The notes: generated by a model not told the origin, from the letters alone. 64,000 nucleotides of DNA from Cristatella mucedo (GCA_009760855.2 WPIO01000053.1:1873501-1937500); one strand, 5' to 3'. Counted from the first letter of the stretch, positions 32,453-43,286 are shown. Translations and numbers: made by a program.

Positions 32453-32892
32453 CATTGAGAGATATGTGAGGATTACTGTTGTAACGCCGAAGGCTCGGCG
32501 GAGTAGGCTTATCCTGCCGCTTACAGGGCGGCGTAACCTAGCACCTACTGCAGTTCGGTTCTCGCAGGCCGCCACGAAACGAGCGTTTCTGGCGCTGACC
32601 TACTTATCGTTACTAAAGGGGGTCGTGAGTCCGCGGCGTGAATTGGAAAGCGAGACACACAAATTGAGGATTTTATTTAGCTTTATTCGCAAGCGCAGAA
32701 AGCCTCTGAGCGTCTAGTTCAGTTATACCTCCACACTCCTCACACGCTCTCAACAGCACAAGCAGTCTAGCGGAGGGAATACGTCCCCCCCCCTGCACTT
32801 GGGCTACCTGCGTCTATCGTGGGGAACGACCCCCGGAGCCTAGACCCTGACTGGAGAACTAGGGATCCTCTTCCACCTTACAGCAGGAATAC
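32453..32892. other. Unassigned, GC-rich
   Basis: No gene recognised. A 9-nt C run lies at about 32787-32795. Confidence 0.5.
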
Positions 32893-33063
32893 GCAATGGC
32901 TCACTAGGTTAAGGCGGTTGCTTTTCACGTGACCTCGGCCCCGAGGTCGTGAGTTCGAATCCTGCGGTGGGCGATCCTTTATTGCCACTGCAAGCGGTGG
33001 CGATAGCCTTAAAGGCTCTTCTGTCTCTATGCAAAAAGAGGCCGTTAAATCAGCTAGTATTTA
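32893..33063 (+). repeat. tRNA-derived SINE (SINE-2)
   Basis: It has box A TGGCTCACTAGGTTAAGG and box B GTTCGAATCCTG, then the body with GCCACTGCAAGCGGTGG, which can fold, and the end AGGCCGTTAAATCAGC. One of about eight copies in the window. Confidence 0.88.
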
Positions 33064-33550
33064 TTTATTTATTTACTGGCTATCCCATCACCTTCCTATC
33101 CTGGCTACTGATTGGCTCAGCCTCGCGAATGTTGGTTTTGGGTACGCATACGCACTACACCGAGCTACTTCTAGTTCGCATCGGCAAACCCATCACCGCG
33201 ACCAGGCGAACACACACAAAACAAAATGCGAGCACAGGCGCTATGCAACCATATTCGGTGGGATCCATCAAATTCCCCCCCCCCCCGATGTTGACTCGCT
33301 CCTTTTCTTCAATCGCTGTCGTGGATGGCCTACTCGTCTTCATCGTTCTAAATGCCACCGACCACCCAGTCCCACCACGGTCGGCCGACTCCTGGCGGCG
33401 GCGACCTTCCGCCTGCGTCGCCCTACCCTTGAAAAACTCGCCGTGACAATAGTATTGACAAGCCAGCCAACATCAATCAGCCGCTCCCGCGGGGAGCAGG
33501 ATGCTGTAGCTATTGAACCAGGCTGGCGCCGCGCCACACTGTGAATTGGT
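33064..33550. other. Unassigned; open frames without family signature
   Basis: Long open frames (32949-33446 and 33029-33544) overlap each other on the plus strand and start inside a SINE, so they are unlikely to be genes. A 12-nt C run lies at 33276-33287. Confidence 0.5.
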
Positions 33551-33554
33551 TGCA

Positions 33555-34760
33555 ATGATCGCGCCGATCGCTTCTCCAGCTTCTTTGTCAACAAGATAGA
33601 CGAGATTAGGCGGTCCGTCCCTAAGAAAGCAGCAACCCCCTTGGAATCCTGTCCCTGATTCCATGCAGCACCTCAATGTCTCCATTCAAGCAGGTCACGA
33701 CCTCGCCGTGATATTTACATCCCAATCAAAGAAGACAACTAGTCCTCTGAACCCTATTCCCACTGTCCTGCTTTTACGATGCACAGATCTTCTGCTGCTA
33801 TACATAATTAGCATCATAAATATGTTATAAGCCTCGGGTCATGTCCCAGCACCTTTCAAAAAAGGCTCAGTCAGGCCACTACTTAAGTAAGCATCCCTAG
33901 ACCAAGAGAACTTAAGCAACTACCGCCTAATCTCCCTTCTACCATTCCTATCAAAGACACTGGAACTTGTCGTGGTGAACCAGCTAAACTCATATATTGA
34001 AACTTCAAATCTTGCTAGTAAGTTCCAGTCTGATTTTAGAGCTAATCACTCCACAGAGACAGCATTGCTTTCGTTGTATAAGAACTTAGGAATGCAGGCT
34101 TATGTAGAGTATCTCTGCTTGTTTTGCTCGATCTTTCGGTAGCTTTTGATACTGTCGATCACCAAGTCCTTCTTGAACGGCTCTCATGTTGTCTGAGCAT
34201 CACTGGCACTGCTCTGCAATGGTTCAGGTCCTATCTCAGTGGAAGACTGGAGAGTATCGATGTGCACAATGCAAGCTTTCCACTTCTATGCAGATAGCAC
34301 TCAGTTGTACCTTTGCTTTGATCCCTACCAGCCGACCAGCACGTCGAATTCTCTCCTTGCTGCATGTATCGATACCATCCACACATCCACGCTGCCAGTA
34401 AACTTTCTTAAATTGAATGGTGATACAAACCAGCCTAATATTTATGGGAAGACCAAGAGTGATTCAGATTTTGTGATGCTTAAATCACAAAATCGGCTCT
34501 TCCAGCATATTTCATGCTGAATCCGCACGAAATCTAGTTATCCTGATCTAAAGTGACCCTTCATTAAATGATCACATCAGCTTCCCAGTCAAGTCTGCCT
34601 ACTTAAGCAACATAACAGTACTATAATTCGGGCTTGCCTAGACAGTGACACCACATCTAAGTATGTCCATGCATTTGTGACATCCCGTATCGACAGATCG
34701 ATCGCGCTTCCTTTGCAGAAAATATAAAGCCCCAAGAGACTAAGAGTTCTCTGGCGGTCC
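33555..34760 (+). pseudogene. LINE family 1 RT relic with internal deletion
   Basis: This follows the same order as 2830-4030: TSQSKKTTSPLNPIP, FRANHST, then an internal deletion that joins the SYLSG region directly to [11 protein letters not shown] (34277-34310), so the GVPQGS segment is missing. The YADD box reads YADS here. Multiple stops. A short 3' part with AAAGCCCCAAGAGACTAAGAG lies at about 34720. Confidence 0.82.
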
Positions 34761-34930
34761 TATTACCGAAAGCGTTATCATTGTCTCTATGCAGCTAGAG
34801 TGGCGTCAGCTGCCAGTACCGGTGCCATGTTGAGTCAGTCAACGACGTTTAAACGTCGTTGGTCCATTTAAACGCGCCTCAGTAAGATGGCCTGCTGAGC
34901 CGGCCGTGCAGACAGCATGGGGGCCGGAAG
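34761..34930. other. Short unassigned spacer
   Basis: A 12-nt motif AACGACGTTTAAACGTCGTT near 34840-34860 is a perfect palindrome. Otherwise nothing is seen. Confidence 0.5.
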
Positions 34931-35198
<268 letters not shown>

Positions 35199-35287
35199 CG
35201 CGCGTGCGACGGGCGCGTGGGCGTTGGTAGCGGCGGTAGCGGTCCACGAATTTGATCGTCCCCGCGACACCGCGTGAATCATTTGTC

Positions 35288-35455
35288 AGAGACCTGTTAC
35301 TGCTCAATCTCGTGCGACTAAACGCCGCTTGTCCCTCTTAACAAGTCCAGCCCGACCGTCGGAGATCGGTGAACTATTTAGCAGGCTAGAGTCTCGTTCG
35401 TTATCGGAATTAACCAGACAAATCGCTCCGCCCACTAAGAACGGCCATGCACCGT
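35288..35455 (-). rRNA. 18S rRNA fragment (3' domain), displaced from rDNA
   Basis: The complement of GTTATCGGAATTAACCAGAC (35400-35419) and ACTAAGAACGGCCATGCACC (35434-35453) is the near-universal 3'-domain sequence of eukaryotic small-subunit rRNA. The match continues to TGTTACTGCTCAATCTCG (35296-35313). About 165 nt are present, with no flanking rDNA on either side, so this is a dispersed fragment and not a functional gene. It lies between the (CT)n tract and SMYD4-3. Confidence 0.93.
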
Positions 35456-35799
35456 CGGTCTCGGCGCACCGCCCCCCCCCCGGCGCGACCGCTGCGAGCG
35501 ACCTCGTTAGCGACCCGTAAGCGAGGCCCCCCGGCAAACTGCGTCATGCTTAACCTTCACCTTGACAAGCTCCGCTAGGGCGTGCTTCCGTCGGTGTTGC
35601 GGTGCCGTCGACGAGGTCGCAGCGGGCCGTGCGGAGCGGCCGTGCGGAGCGGCCGTCGCGCAGCTCGAGACGCAGCAGCAGGAGGAGACGACTTCTTCTG
35701 AGCTTCGCGGCTTTTCGCGCGCGCCTCGCGCGGCTGGCCAGCAGCAGCAGCAGGAGACGACTGCCGCTCGCCCAGCGGCCGCTGCCGCTGCTTCGCACG
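35456..35799 (+). promoter_or_regulatory. CpG-rich 5' region of SMYD4-3
   Basis: GC-rich stretch directly upstream of the SMYD4-3 ATG. It has no stop in frame from 35602 but also no ATG before 35800 (the frame opens with GTG), so it is taken as 5' UTR or promoter. A TATA-like element is not seen. Confidence 0.4.
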
Positions 35800-37932
35800 A
35801 TGCGGAAATGCGATGGCGCCTTCGCCAAGCTGCAGGGTGAGCTCATGGCGACGTTCATGTTGTCGGCCGCGGTCGACATCGCCGAGGATTTCGAGCGGAC
35901 GACCAATCACGAGGAGAGGGTGTCGCTTGTGCTACGCTCTCCGGTCCTGCGAGAGGCTGTGGCTCGCGCCGTGGCGGCGGCCAACTGCCCGCCGGCTTCC
36001 GCGTGCGACGGGCTGGCGCTACGGGAAAGCGGCAACGAGCTGTTCAGAGCCGGCAAGTGCGGCGAGGCGCTCGAAAAGTACAGCGCCAGCATCCTGTGCA
36101 GCCGTCGTCCCAGCGAGCCACGGGCGTCTTCGCCCGCCGACAGCAGAGACGCCAGAGGCGACAGCGATCCGAGCCTGGCTCTCGGCTACGCCAACCGCTC
36201 TGCCGTGTGGTACCAGCTCGGCGACTACGACAGCTGCTTGAGCGACATCGAGGCTGCTCTCGCTTCCGGCTACCCGGAGAGCCGGCTGCACAAGCTGCAC
36301 GAGCGCCGAGCTCGCTGCCTGCTGGCCCTTCGCGAGTACCGGTTGGCCGAGGAGTCGCTGAAGGCCGCCGAGGATTCGCTGTCGCTCGCCCAGCTTAGCT
36401 TGCAAGAAAGGGAGGGCGTCCTGAGCGCGCTGCACAAACACCGCTCGGCCTGCTCTGCCGAGCTTCGGAGGCCGCATGAAGCCACAGCCGGCGGCGGCCG
36501 TGCTGGAGCGGTCGCCTCCAGGCCTGAAGACGTGCCTAGATTGTCGCCCGATTCGCACCCGGATTATTCGGCCCTGTCGTCGGCGCTGGCCGTCGCTAGG
36601 AGCGGCCCCCTTGGCCGACGGCACGTCGTCGTCGCCGCCCAGCCGATCCGCGTCGGTCAAGTGCTGCTCGTGGAAGAGCCGTTCGCATCCGTGCCAATAC
36701 CCGAGTGCCTGGAGACGCACTGCTACCACTGCCTCGGGCGGCTCGCCACTTCCGTCTTCTACCCGTGCCAGCGGTGCGCCGTGGCTCGCTACTGCAGCCG
36801 CACGTGCGAGGCGAAGAGCTGGATCGGCTGCCACCGCCTCGAGTGCAAGAGCGTTCGTGCGCTGACCGGCTGCGGCCTTCGCACGGCTCACCTGGCCGTG
36901 CGGGCGGTGCTCAGCGGCGGCCTGGCCTACTACTGCTTCGCTAGGGAAAAGCGGCGGCCGCGAGATGAAGCTGCTGCCGCCGCCGCAGCAACAGCCGCCG
37001 CCGCCGACGAAGGCAGTCCGTCAGCCGTCGGCGGTGACGCAGGAGACGCTGGCGGTGCCTACGCCAGCGCGTTCGGCCTGCACGAGGCCGTATGCAATTC
37101 GGAGCATGTATTCTGGTTTTCCGTAGCCGCCGTCTATTTGGCTCTCTGCGTGGGCGGTGCCGCTGAGCTGGCGTCGGCGGCCGACGAAAGCAGTCCGAGC
37201 TCTGGCACCGGAGGCGGCGTCGAGAACGAGGCTAGGCTGGTCGACGTGGCCGCTCTCACCCTGCATCACTTGCTCGTGCTATCGAGGAAAGGTCACGAGG
37301 TCGCCGAGCTTCGCTGCACCGCCGGCGCCATGTGGAAGAACTCGACGAGCGTGATCGGCTGCGGCATCTACGGCACGCTGAGCTTGCTCAGTCACTCGTG
37401 CGACCCGAACGTGTCTCGGCACTGCCACGGTCGCAAGATGGTGCTCCGCTGCCTGCGCTCTCTCGAGCCTGGCGAGCAGCTATTCGACAGCTACGGCGTC
37501 TGGTACGGCCAGCACACGCTGAGCGAGCGGCGGGCCGAGCTGAGCGAGTGCCACCTATTCGACTGCAGTTGCCGCGCTTGCGTCGACGACTGGCCCACGT
37601 ATGCGGTGCTGAAGGCCGCTGCCGGTCTGCCGTCCTCTATTCGGCTGCGGCCGTGCGGGCACCCGTGTCGGCGCCGGACCGGCGCTTGCCTCGCGTGTCA
37701 GAGCCGCCTGACGAAAGCTCTCCAAGACATGCAGGGCTTGATCGCCACCATCTACAGCGGCGACGGCCGGTGTCCGCCCGAGGCCGGTTGCATTGCCGCG
37801 GTCGAGGCGTGCGTGGCCGAATCGGGCAGCTTGCTCGTACCGCCTCACGCGGCTCTGCTAACCGGCGAGGAAGCGCTGAAGCATTGCTACGATCGCTTGG
37901 GCAACTGCCACATCCTGCCGCCTGTCATGTGA
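35800..37932 (+). CDS. SMYD4-like: SMYD4-like SET/MYND methyltransferase, copy 3
   Basis: Predicted SMYD4-type protein of 710 residues from the ATG at 35800, which aligns with the ATG of copies 1 and 2. Parts: TPR about residues 72-190; SET-N glycine-rich strand about 270-285; MYND finger C308, C311, C323, C326, C332, C336, H345 and C349 with the usual C-x2-C second pair; an Ala-rich linker near 390-403; SET core with SHSC at 531-534 in place of NHSC; GEQLFDSYG; post-SET CSCRAC; then about 115 further residues with a second Cys-rich patch (CGHPCRR, CLACQ). It is about 50-60% identical to copies 1 and 2 by eye and is the longest. Intronless. The Asn-to-Ser change in the cofactor motif may weaken catalysis. 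Confidence 0.9.
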   Translation: MRKCDGAFAKLQGELMATFMLSAAVDIAEDFERTTNHEERVSLVLRSPVLREAVARAVAAANCPPASACDGLALRESGNELFRAGKCGEALEKYSASILCSRRPSEPRASSPADSRDARGDSDPSLALGYANRSAVWYQLGDYDSCLSDIEAALASGYPESRLHKLHERRARCLLALREYRLAEESLKAAEDSLSLAQLSLQEREGVLSALHKHRSACSAELRRPHEATAGGGRAGAVASRPEDVPRLSPDSHPDYSALSSALAVARSGPLGRRHVVVAAQPIRVGQVLLVEEPFASVPIPECLETHCYHCLGRLATSVFYPCQRCAVARYCSRTCEAKSWIGCHRLECKSVRALTGCGLRTAHLAVRAVLSGGLAYYCFAREKRRPRDEAAAAAAATAAAADEGSPSAVGGDAGDAGGAYASAFGLHEAVCNSEHVFWFSVAAVYLALCVGGAAELASAADESSPSSGTGGGVENEARLVDVAALTLHHLLVLSRKGHEVAELRCTAGAMWKNSTSVIGCGIYGTLSLLSHSCDPNVSRHCHGRKMVLRCLRSLEPGEQLFDSYGVWYGQHTLSERRAELSECHLFDCSCRACVDDWPTYAVLKAAAGLPSSIRLRPCGHPCRRRTGACLACQSRLTKALQDMQGLIATIYSGDGRCPPEAGCIAAVEACVAESGSLLVPPHAALLTGEEALKHCYDRLGNCHILPPVM

Positions 37933-38034
37933 CCAAGATGGCCAACTGAGGCAGCGATCGAGCGTGACTGCTGGACTCGACGGTTTGTTTCTCATTCGGT
38001 GCCAGTGCTTATCTTGGCCAATTCAGCACCCGAA

Positions 38035-38152
38035 ATAGAGTGCTTCGATTGTTCTGCTGCTTCAGGTTGCTGTGCTGCTACCGGTTGCTCCGCTGCTTCC
38101 GGTAGCTCTGCTGCTTCGGTTGTTCTGCTGCTTCCGGTTTCTGGGTCATGCA
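38035..38152 (+). repeat. TGCTGCTTC imperfect minisatellite downstream of SMYD4-3
   Basis: About six imperfect copies of a TTGTTCTGCTGCTTCCGG-like unit (15-18 bp) start about 100 bp after the stop codon. Composition and sense match the repeats at the 3' ends of SMYD4-1 and -2. Confidence 0.8.
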
Positions 38153-38525
38153 GCTCTGCCTGTTGCAGGCCTGTCGTTACGCCCTCGATCGGCATCATAA
38201 ATCAGAAAGGCTGCATTGACGTTAGATATTTCCAAGGTGCAGTTTCGCTAATTCCCACGGATGAGGCGAGAACCTCGCAAAGTAGGATTAATTTAGTAGG
38301 ATAGCTCGTTCGCCCTGCGTCCCGCCCTCTACGGGCAATTCCTAAAGTGGCCGTTCCGTTGGTGTGGCATCCATTTAAAATGAGCATGCCGATAATGCAG
38401 TCACATTCTTTACGAGTGTGGTCTGTGCGCACATCAGTACGCTCTCTCAAGTATTTCTGCTATGAGGATCGCACTATCCATTCAATACGGTTTGCTCGAA
38501 AAGCACCCTCAAAGAACTTGGTGAA
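38153..38525. other. Unassigned spacer downstream of SMYD4-3
   Basis: No gene and no clear AATAAA signal are seen. A CATAAATCAG at about 38196 is the nearest candidate for a weak polyadenylation signal. Confidence 0.4.
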
Positions 38526-38745
38526 CCGTGATGGCTCACCAGGTAAGGCGGTTGCTTTTCACGTCCATGGGACCAAGGTCGTGGGTTCCAATCCTGTGGT
38601 GAGTGATCCTGCATCGCCGCTGCAAGCGGTGGTGATAGTAATAAACGCTCTTCTGTCGCTATACAAAAGAGGCTGTTGATTCAGCGCCTAGAAAGAGATT
38701 AAATTCTCTGAGGGCGCTTTATCAAGTACATTATTATTATTATTA
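38526..38745 (+). repeat. SINE-2 continuing into a LINE-1-type tail
   Basis: The SINE body (box B GGGTTCCAATCC) runs without a break through GAGGCTGTTGATTCAGC into GCGCCTAGAAAGAGATTAAA, CTCTGAGGGCGCTTTATCAA and (ATT)n, the exact terminal block of LINE family 1. Confidence 0.85.
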
Positions 38746-38811
38746 GCTAGTATTTTCTTTTACATTCACATTCTAACTGGATACATGAAATAGACGATGC
38801 CGCTTTGAGCC

Positions 38812-38920
38812 GCTCTGGTTTTGCCCAGAGGTAGTGTGCTTGCAATTAGCTGCCGATGTCTTGGGCTCGATCCCTGAGGCAGATGTAAAGTGCCTGGATA
38901 GAGATCAAGTTAAATAAAAA
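38812..38920 (+). repeat. SINE-1, degenerate
   Basis: A box-B-like GGGCTCGATCCC and GCAGATGTAAAGTGCCTGGAT (tail start) are present, but box A is weak. Confidence 0.7.
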
Positions 38921-38929
38921 TAAATACTA

Positions 38930-39102
38930 GCTGATTTATCAACCCCTTTGATATAGCGACAGAAGAAGAACGGCTACCACCACCGCTTGCAGCGGCAATG
39001 AAGGATCAGACCACCGCAGGATTCGAACCCACGACCTCGGGACCAAGATTGTGAAAAGCAGCAGCCTTACTTAGTGTACCGTCACGGCTCACCAATGTAC
39101 CG
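38930..39102 (-). repeat. SINE-2
   Basis: A minus-strand copy: the complement of GCAGGATTCGAACCCACGAC gives box B, and CCACCGCTTGCAGCGGCAAT gives the body hairpin. Confidence 0.88.
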
Positions 39103-39905
39103 TGTTAGTAGCAAGACTTAGCTCTGATGGACATCTAACGCCCCTCAACGGCAGGTAGTGCATATTTAAATCATCTTGCTCCGCCTGCTCGCTGCGAGAC
39201 AATAAAACTGCCGCCATCTAGTTTGAGATATTCGACGTGGGCGAAATGGTATAGTGGACGGCTTTGCATCAAATGTTTTGGCCTCGACTCCTTACGAGCA
39301 CGTTACATATACTTCTACTCTAACACCACCACGGACCTAAGTTTCTGTGCAAGACTTCATAAATCCGCCCCGTCTACAATTTTTAGTTTTATTGGTAATG
39401 CAAAGTACCACCTTTTTTAAATCGCAGTGATACAATTTCGACTCATCCGACGCTACTGTTTAGCGGGATTGGCGTTTACCTGGTTTCTGGCACAGCTTGT
39501 AGTCATGCATGTAATTGCAGGATCTTTTGCCTTTAAAAAAAAAGTGTACTAAGCTTGTTGAAGGCCCTTGAAAGTGCGGTGCGCTTCTGTTTTGAGGCTT
39601 GGGTAAAAACTTTACGGGTTTTGGCTCTGCAGTATAGCTTGGTCCAGCAAAATCTTTTGGGATATTCATCTGAGCATTTTGAGGCCTGCCACTTGAGAGA
39701 CAAAATTCCAAGAGGGGCCGAGGTTACTCATTAAAAAGTCTACAGTCACAGGACCTAGAAAACCTATGCCACTTACACTCAGTCTCGCGGTTAGTGACAA
39801 CATGGACAATTTCAGCACACCTAACCTCATAAAGGGCAATTCACAAAGACCCCGCAAATACGGCGGTTAACAGTTGAGTTTTTAGCTTATGCATAAATTG
39901 GGTGA
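39103..39905. other. Mostly unassigned, with a decayed LINE tail
   Basis: A decayed minus-strand LINE family 1 tail is possible at 39780-39900 (GTTAGTGACAACATGGAC, then CACTAAA-like remnants). At 39236-39300 a GGTATAGTGG and GCCTCGACTCC pair looks tRNA-like but cannot be folded into a full tRNA by eye. Confidence 0.4.
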
Positions 39906-40075
39906 ACCGAGATGGCACACTAGGTAAGGCGGTTGCTTTTCACTCCCTCGGTACCAATGTCACCGGTTCAAATACTTCGGTGGGCGATTCTTTATTGCCA
40001 CTGCCAGCGGTGGTGATTACCATAAAGGCTCTGCTGCCGCTATACAAAAGGGGGTGGTTAAATCAGCCAGTCAGT
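39906..40075 (+). repeat. SINE-2
   Basis: Box A TGGCACACTAGGTAAGG, box B GGTTCAAATAC (degenerate), then the body and the GTGGTTAAATCAGC end. Confidence 0.85.
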
Positions 40076-40530
40076 CTCCCCATTGCCGCTTCTATGAAAA
40101 ACTCAGAGAATGTCCATGGTCTTATATCCCCACTGAATTTGTCCCCATCAACTTCTTGCACAGCCTGAATGTTCTCGTTCAAGCCTTCAACTAGTCACCT
40201 CATCTCGAAATGCATCTATGAGTGTAAGCAGACTTCTTGTGCTGGCACAAATGGTTTCGCGAACCTGTGGCGTTCGATTTCCGGCTTGCCCTCCAGGAGG
40301 TCAGTCAGTGCTTCCTGTCCTTTCCCAGTGACTCAATTTTACAGCTACATAAACTAAAAATGTAATTATATATATATTTATTTATTTATTTGCTTAAACA
40401 TAAATATGGACACCTCCATATAGACTGCATGCGTGTACATGTGCACGTGTATGCAATTACCTATACCTGCACGTATTTACATTCCGAAAGATGATACAAC
40501 ATTTTTATCGTTATAACGCTCCAAGAAAAC
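40076..40530. other. Unassigned
   Basis: A short TATT/TTTA run lies at 40365-40395. No gene is seen. Confidence 0.5.
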
Positions 40531-41060
40531 AAAACATCTTATTAGGCATTTGACATTTGAGCTGAAAAGGGAAAGGACTCAGTCAGTTAGTGAAAACATG
40601 GAAAAATGTCAGCTTGTCACCTGACCACCTGACCACCTGACCACCTGACCACCTGACCACATAAAGGACAACTAGCAAAGACATACGGGACACACTGCGA
40701 GGAAGAGCTGAGCTCATTTTGCTTCTGCTGCGTACGTTTCGTCGCGTCAGGGGACATCAGCCAGGAGTGAGTTCCGGGCCTTTGAAGCCTGGGAACTAAA
40801 GACCCAATTTCTAAGCGCTTTGAAGTTGGTTAAACGACTGGGATCCAAATAACGAGTAGCACGTTATCTAGTTCCATTGGAAGTATAGACAGGCCGGAGC
40901 AGCGGAGTTGCGGGTGACCTGAATGCGATCGGCAAAACTTGGAAGTCGATGTTATCGTTTGTGACTTGTTGATGACTTTTTGATGAATTGTCGATGAGGA
41001 GCCAACGAAGGTCGATAAGAACTGGTCTAACGTGGCGATTACGAGAGGCAATCGACTGTC
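40530..41060 (-). mobile_element. LINE family 1, decayed C-terminal ORF and 3' end
   Basis: On the minus strand the C-terminal ORF remnant lies at about 40760-41050 (GGAGTGAGTTCCGGGCC and GCGATTACGAGAGG complements) and a decayed 3' UTR at 40540-40700. An 8-bp tandem repeat CCTGACCA lies inside it at 40618-40660. It is head-to-head with the LINE at 41255. Confidence 0.65.
40618..40660. repeat. 8-bp minisatellite CCTGACCA, 5 units
   Basis: Five perfect tandem units. The unit matches the CCCTGACCTGACCACA stretch of LINE family 1, so it grew from LINE sequence. Confidence 0.9.
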
Positions 41061-41064
41061 ACGA

Positions 41065-41182
41065 TAGAGAGACAGAGTCGGGCGCAGACAGAGTTGTGCG
41101 ATAGACAAAGCTGTGCGAAGGCAGAATTGTGCGAAGACAAAGTTGTGCTGTAGACAGGTTTGTGCGTTAGACAGAGTTGAGC
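41065..41182. repeat. 17-bp imperfect minisatellite
   Basis: About seven units of AGACAGAGTTGTGCGAT with substitutions and 1-2 bp length changes. It lies between two head-to-head LINE copies. Confidence 0.85.
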
Positions 41183-41254
41183 ACTGACTGTCTTGCAAGC
41201 GTGTGCAGGAAGACCATAACATGGTGAATTACAGCAGTGGAGACAGGATGCTGG

Positions 41255-41965
41255 AAACATCGTGACATCCCGTCTCGACTTCTGCAACTCACTGCTTGCT
41301 GGACTACCAGCATGTGTGATCAGGCGATTGCAGCTGGTGCAGAACTCGGCAGCTAGGCTTGTCTGTCGTGAGCTTCGCAGTTGCCACATTACTCCACTTC
41401 TCGCCGACCTGCACTGGCTACCAGTCAAACAACGGATTGACTTCAAGGTTTTGTCGCTCACTTTTAGGTCACTTCATTCTTTGGCTCCAGCTTACCTCTC
41501 AGATATACTCCCGCATCAGGCCAAGTATCGTACCAACCGCTTTTCGGAATCCAAAAGTCTACAAATACCCCGTACAAACCTCAAATCCTTTGGAGACCAT
41601 GCATTTAGTTCGTATGCTCCCAAAGCCTGGAACTCCCTCCCGACCTGCGTCAGAACATCGCCTGACCGGACCACATTTAAAAAGAATTTAAAAACACACC
41701 TATTTACGACAGCATTTAGTGGGTCCCTGTGATTCGTCCTTCATGTGCTTATGAGTGCTGACACTGTGCATGCTGCCACTAACCACATTTGCATGCTGAC
41801 CCTGTGCATGTCACCCCTAACCATGTTATTTATTATGTTTTTATCAAGCATGATTTTACACACCATTCAATTGCATTTCCATTTGCAGCAAACATAAAGC
41901 GCCTAGAGAGAGATTAAGTTTTCTGAGGGCGCTTTATCAAGTGAATTATTATTATTGTTATTATA
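41255..41965 (+). mobile_element. LINE family 1, best C-terminal ORF and 3' end
   Basis: The best copy of the C-terminal ORF: 41262-41732 is open for 156 codons ([20 protein letters not shown] at its start, [17 protein letters not shown] in the middle), stops normally, and continues through the 3' UTR to the terminal block (41895-41940) and (ATT)n tail. Lacks the RT. The CR1/L2 type is judged from the C-terminal ORF order. Confidence 0.93.
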
Positions 41966-42505
41966 AAACGCAGGGTCTAGCTGGTTGTGATAAGCAGGCC
42001 CAAAATCTTGCAACTGCATAGACATTCACAACAAATTTCCGTAGCTGAAAGTGGATAAGAATCGATTGTGAAGCTGAAGTGGCGCGTCCGGGGAAAGTTC
42101 ACACCAGAACAAAACATCTAGATTTCGTGCGAATGCTACAGGAGATGTGCTGGCTGGCCTCGCTCATTTTGAACGTAGGTTTCCAATTTCTGAGTGACAC
42201 TGCGTTTGCCCTGCAGTTAGTAAGTTGATTTTATCGTCATTCAAATGAGAAAAATTGGTGCTGCCCAGCGGCAAACTTTCAGAAATGCATGCTTAGTTGC
42301 CGCCAGCAGGGGTCTGGGACCGCACTCTCCTAAAATCCGAGCTCAACCTGGGCTGTCCCAATGAGCATGCCCCCGCCAATAGGCCGCCTGGCCTACCCCT
42401 AGAGGCTCACAAATTTCCGCCGTCCTCGACGCCTGCCTCACCGTCCCCTAGATCACCCACCTGCCCCACCGTCCACTCGATCACCCACCTGCCCCAGCGG
42501 CCACT
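41966..42505. other. Unassigned
   Basis: Nothing recognised apart from an imperfect doubled GATCACCCACCTGCCCCA near 42448-42495. Confidence 0.5.
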
Positions 42506-42692
42506 CAATTGGTGAGCTACGACAGCACACTGAATGCGGTGGTTTCTTTTCAGGACCTCGGCCCCGAGGTTGTGAGTTTGAATCCTGCTGTGGGAGATCG
42601 TTCATTGTCGCTACAAGCGATGACGATAGCCTTTAAAAAGCTCTTCTGTCGCTATAAAAAAGGAGGCTGTTAAATCAGCTAGTATTTTTCTT
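42506..42692 (+). repeat. SINE-2
   Basis: It has box B GAGTTTGAATCCTG and the body with CGCTACAAGCGATG, ending AGGCTGTTAAATCAGCTAG. Confidence 0.85.
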
Positions 42693-43138
42693 ATCGCCTG
42701 ATCGTCTAGCACACCGGGCTAGCCGGTCTCTCAGCCCTTCCAGAAATGGAAACCCGCCCAACCTCGTTACCAGGGCTACCGACCGGTCATAACTCCTGTG
42801 CAAGCTATTTATGGCTAACTTGCAGCTGCTGTCGAACGACCTGTCTCAGGGCAGCTGCCGTACGGAAGCTTGCTTCTTGAGATCAGAGGGCCGCCGATCG
42901 ATGGTCGGCGGCTCACCACCGGCTGCAGCAGCATCGGCGGTTGGCTGGAGTTTCAGTTGCCTGATCAGCTGATCGCTCGCCGCCTTTCTCCTCGGTTACT
43001 ATCTGAAGCATTAATGGCGAATTGCATCCTCTGATTTCTGGCCGGTCTACAAGGCAAGCCCACTTTCGAGTTATATATGTAGGTGAGTCCTCCCACCCCA
43101 GACATAAATAGCTACGGCCGCCTAAAGTTAGTTACAGT
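42693..43138. other. Unassigned
   Basis: Moderately GC-rich and without a recognisable gene. Confidence 0.5.
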
Positions 43139-43139
43139 A

Positions 43140-43270
43140 ATCATAATGATAATAATAATAAAGCATTTAGTATAGCGCCCACAGAGAACTCAAATCTTTT
43201 TCTAGGCACTTGACATTTGCTGCAAGGGAAGCATAGTCGAGTGGTTATGGCTTATGCTAGACCATCAAGT
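43140..43270 (-). mobile_element. LINE family 1, 3' end
   Basis: A minus-strand terminal block with an AAT-rich start (43146-43162). Confidence 0.85.
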
Positions 43271-43286
43271 ACTTTTAATGGCATTC

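Noticed and set aside
36019-36891. 290-codon minus-strand open frame
   Set aside because: It is a shadow of the GC-rich SMYD4-3 gene, which has clear TPR, MYND and SET motifs on the plus strand.
39230-39300. tRNA-like sequence
   Set aside because: GGTATAGTGG and CTCGACTCC resemble A and B boxes, but no cloverleaf could be drawn by eye.
40618-40660. Short tandem array considered as CRISPR-like
   Set aside because: Units are contiguous without spacers and derive from LINE sequence; the genome is eukaryotic.
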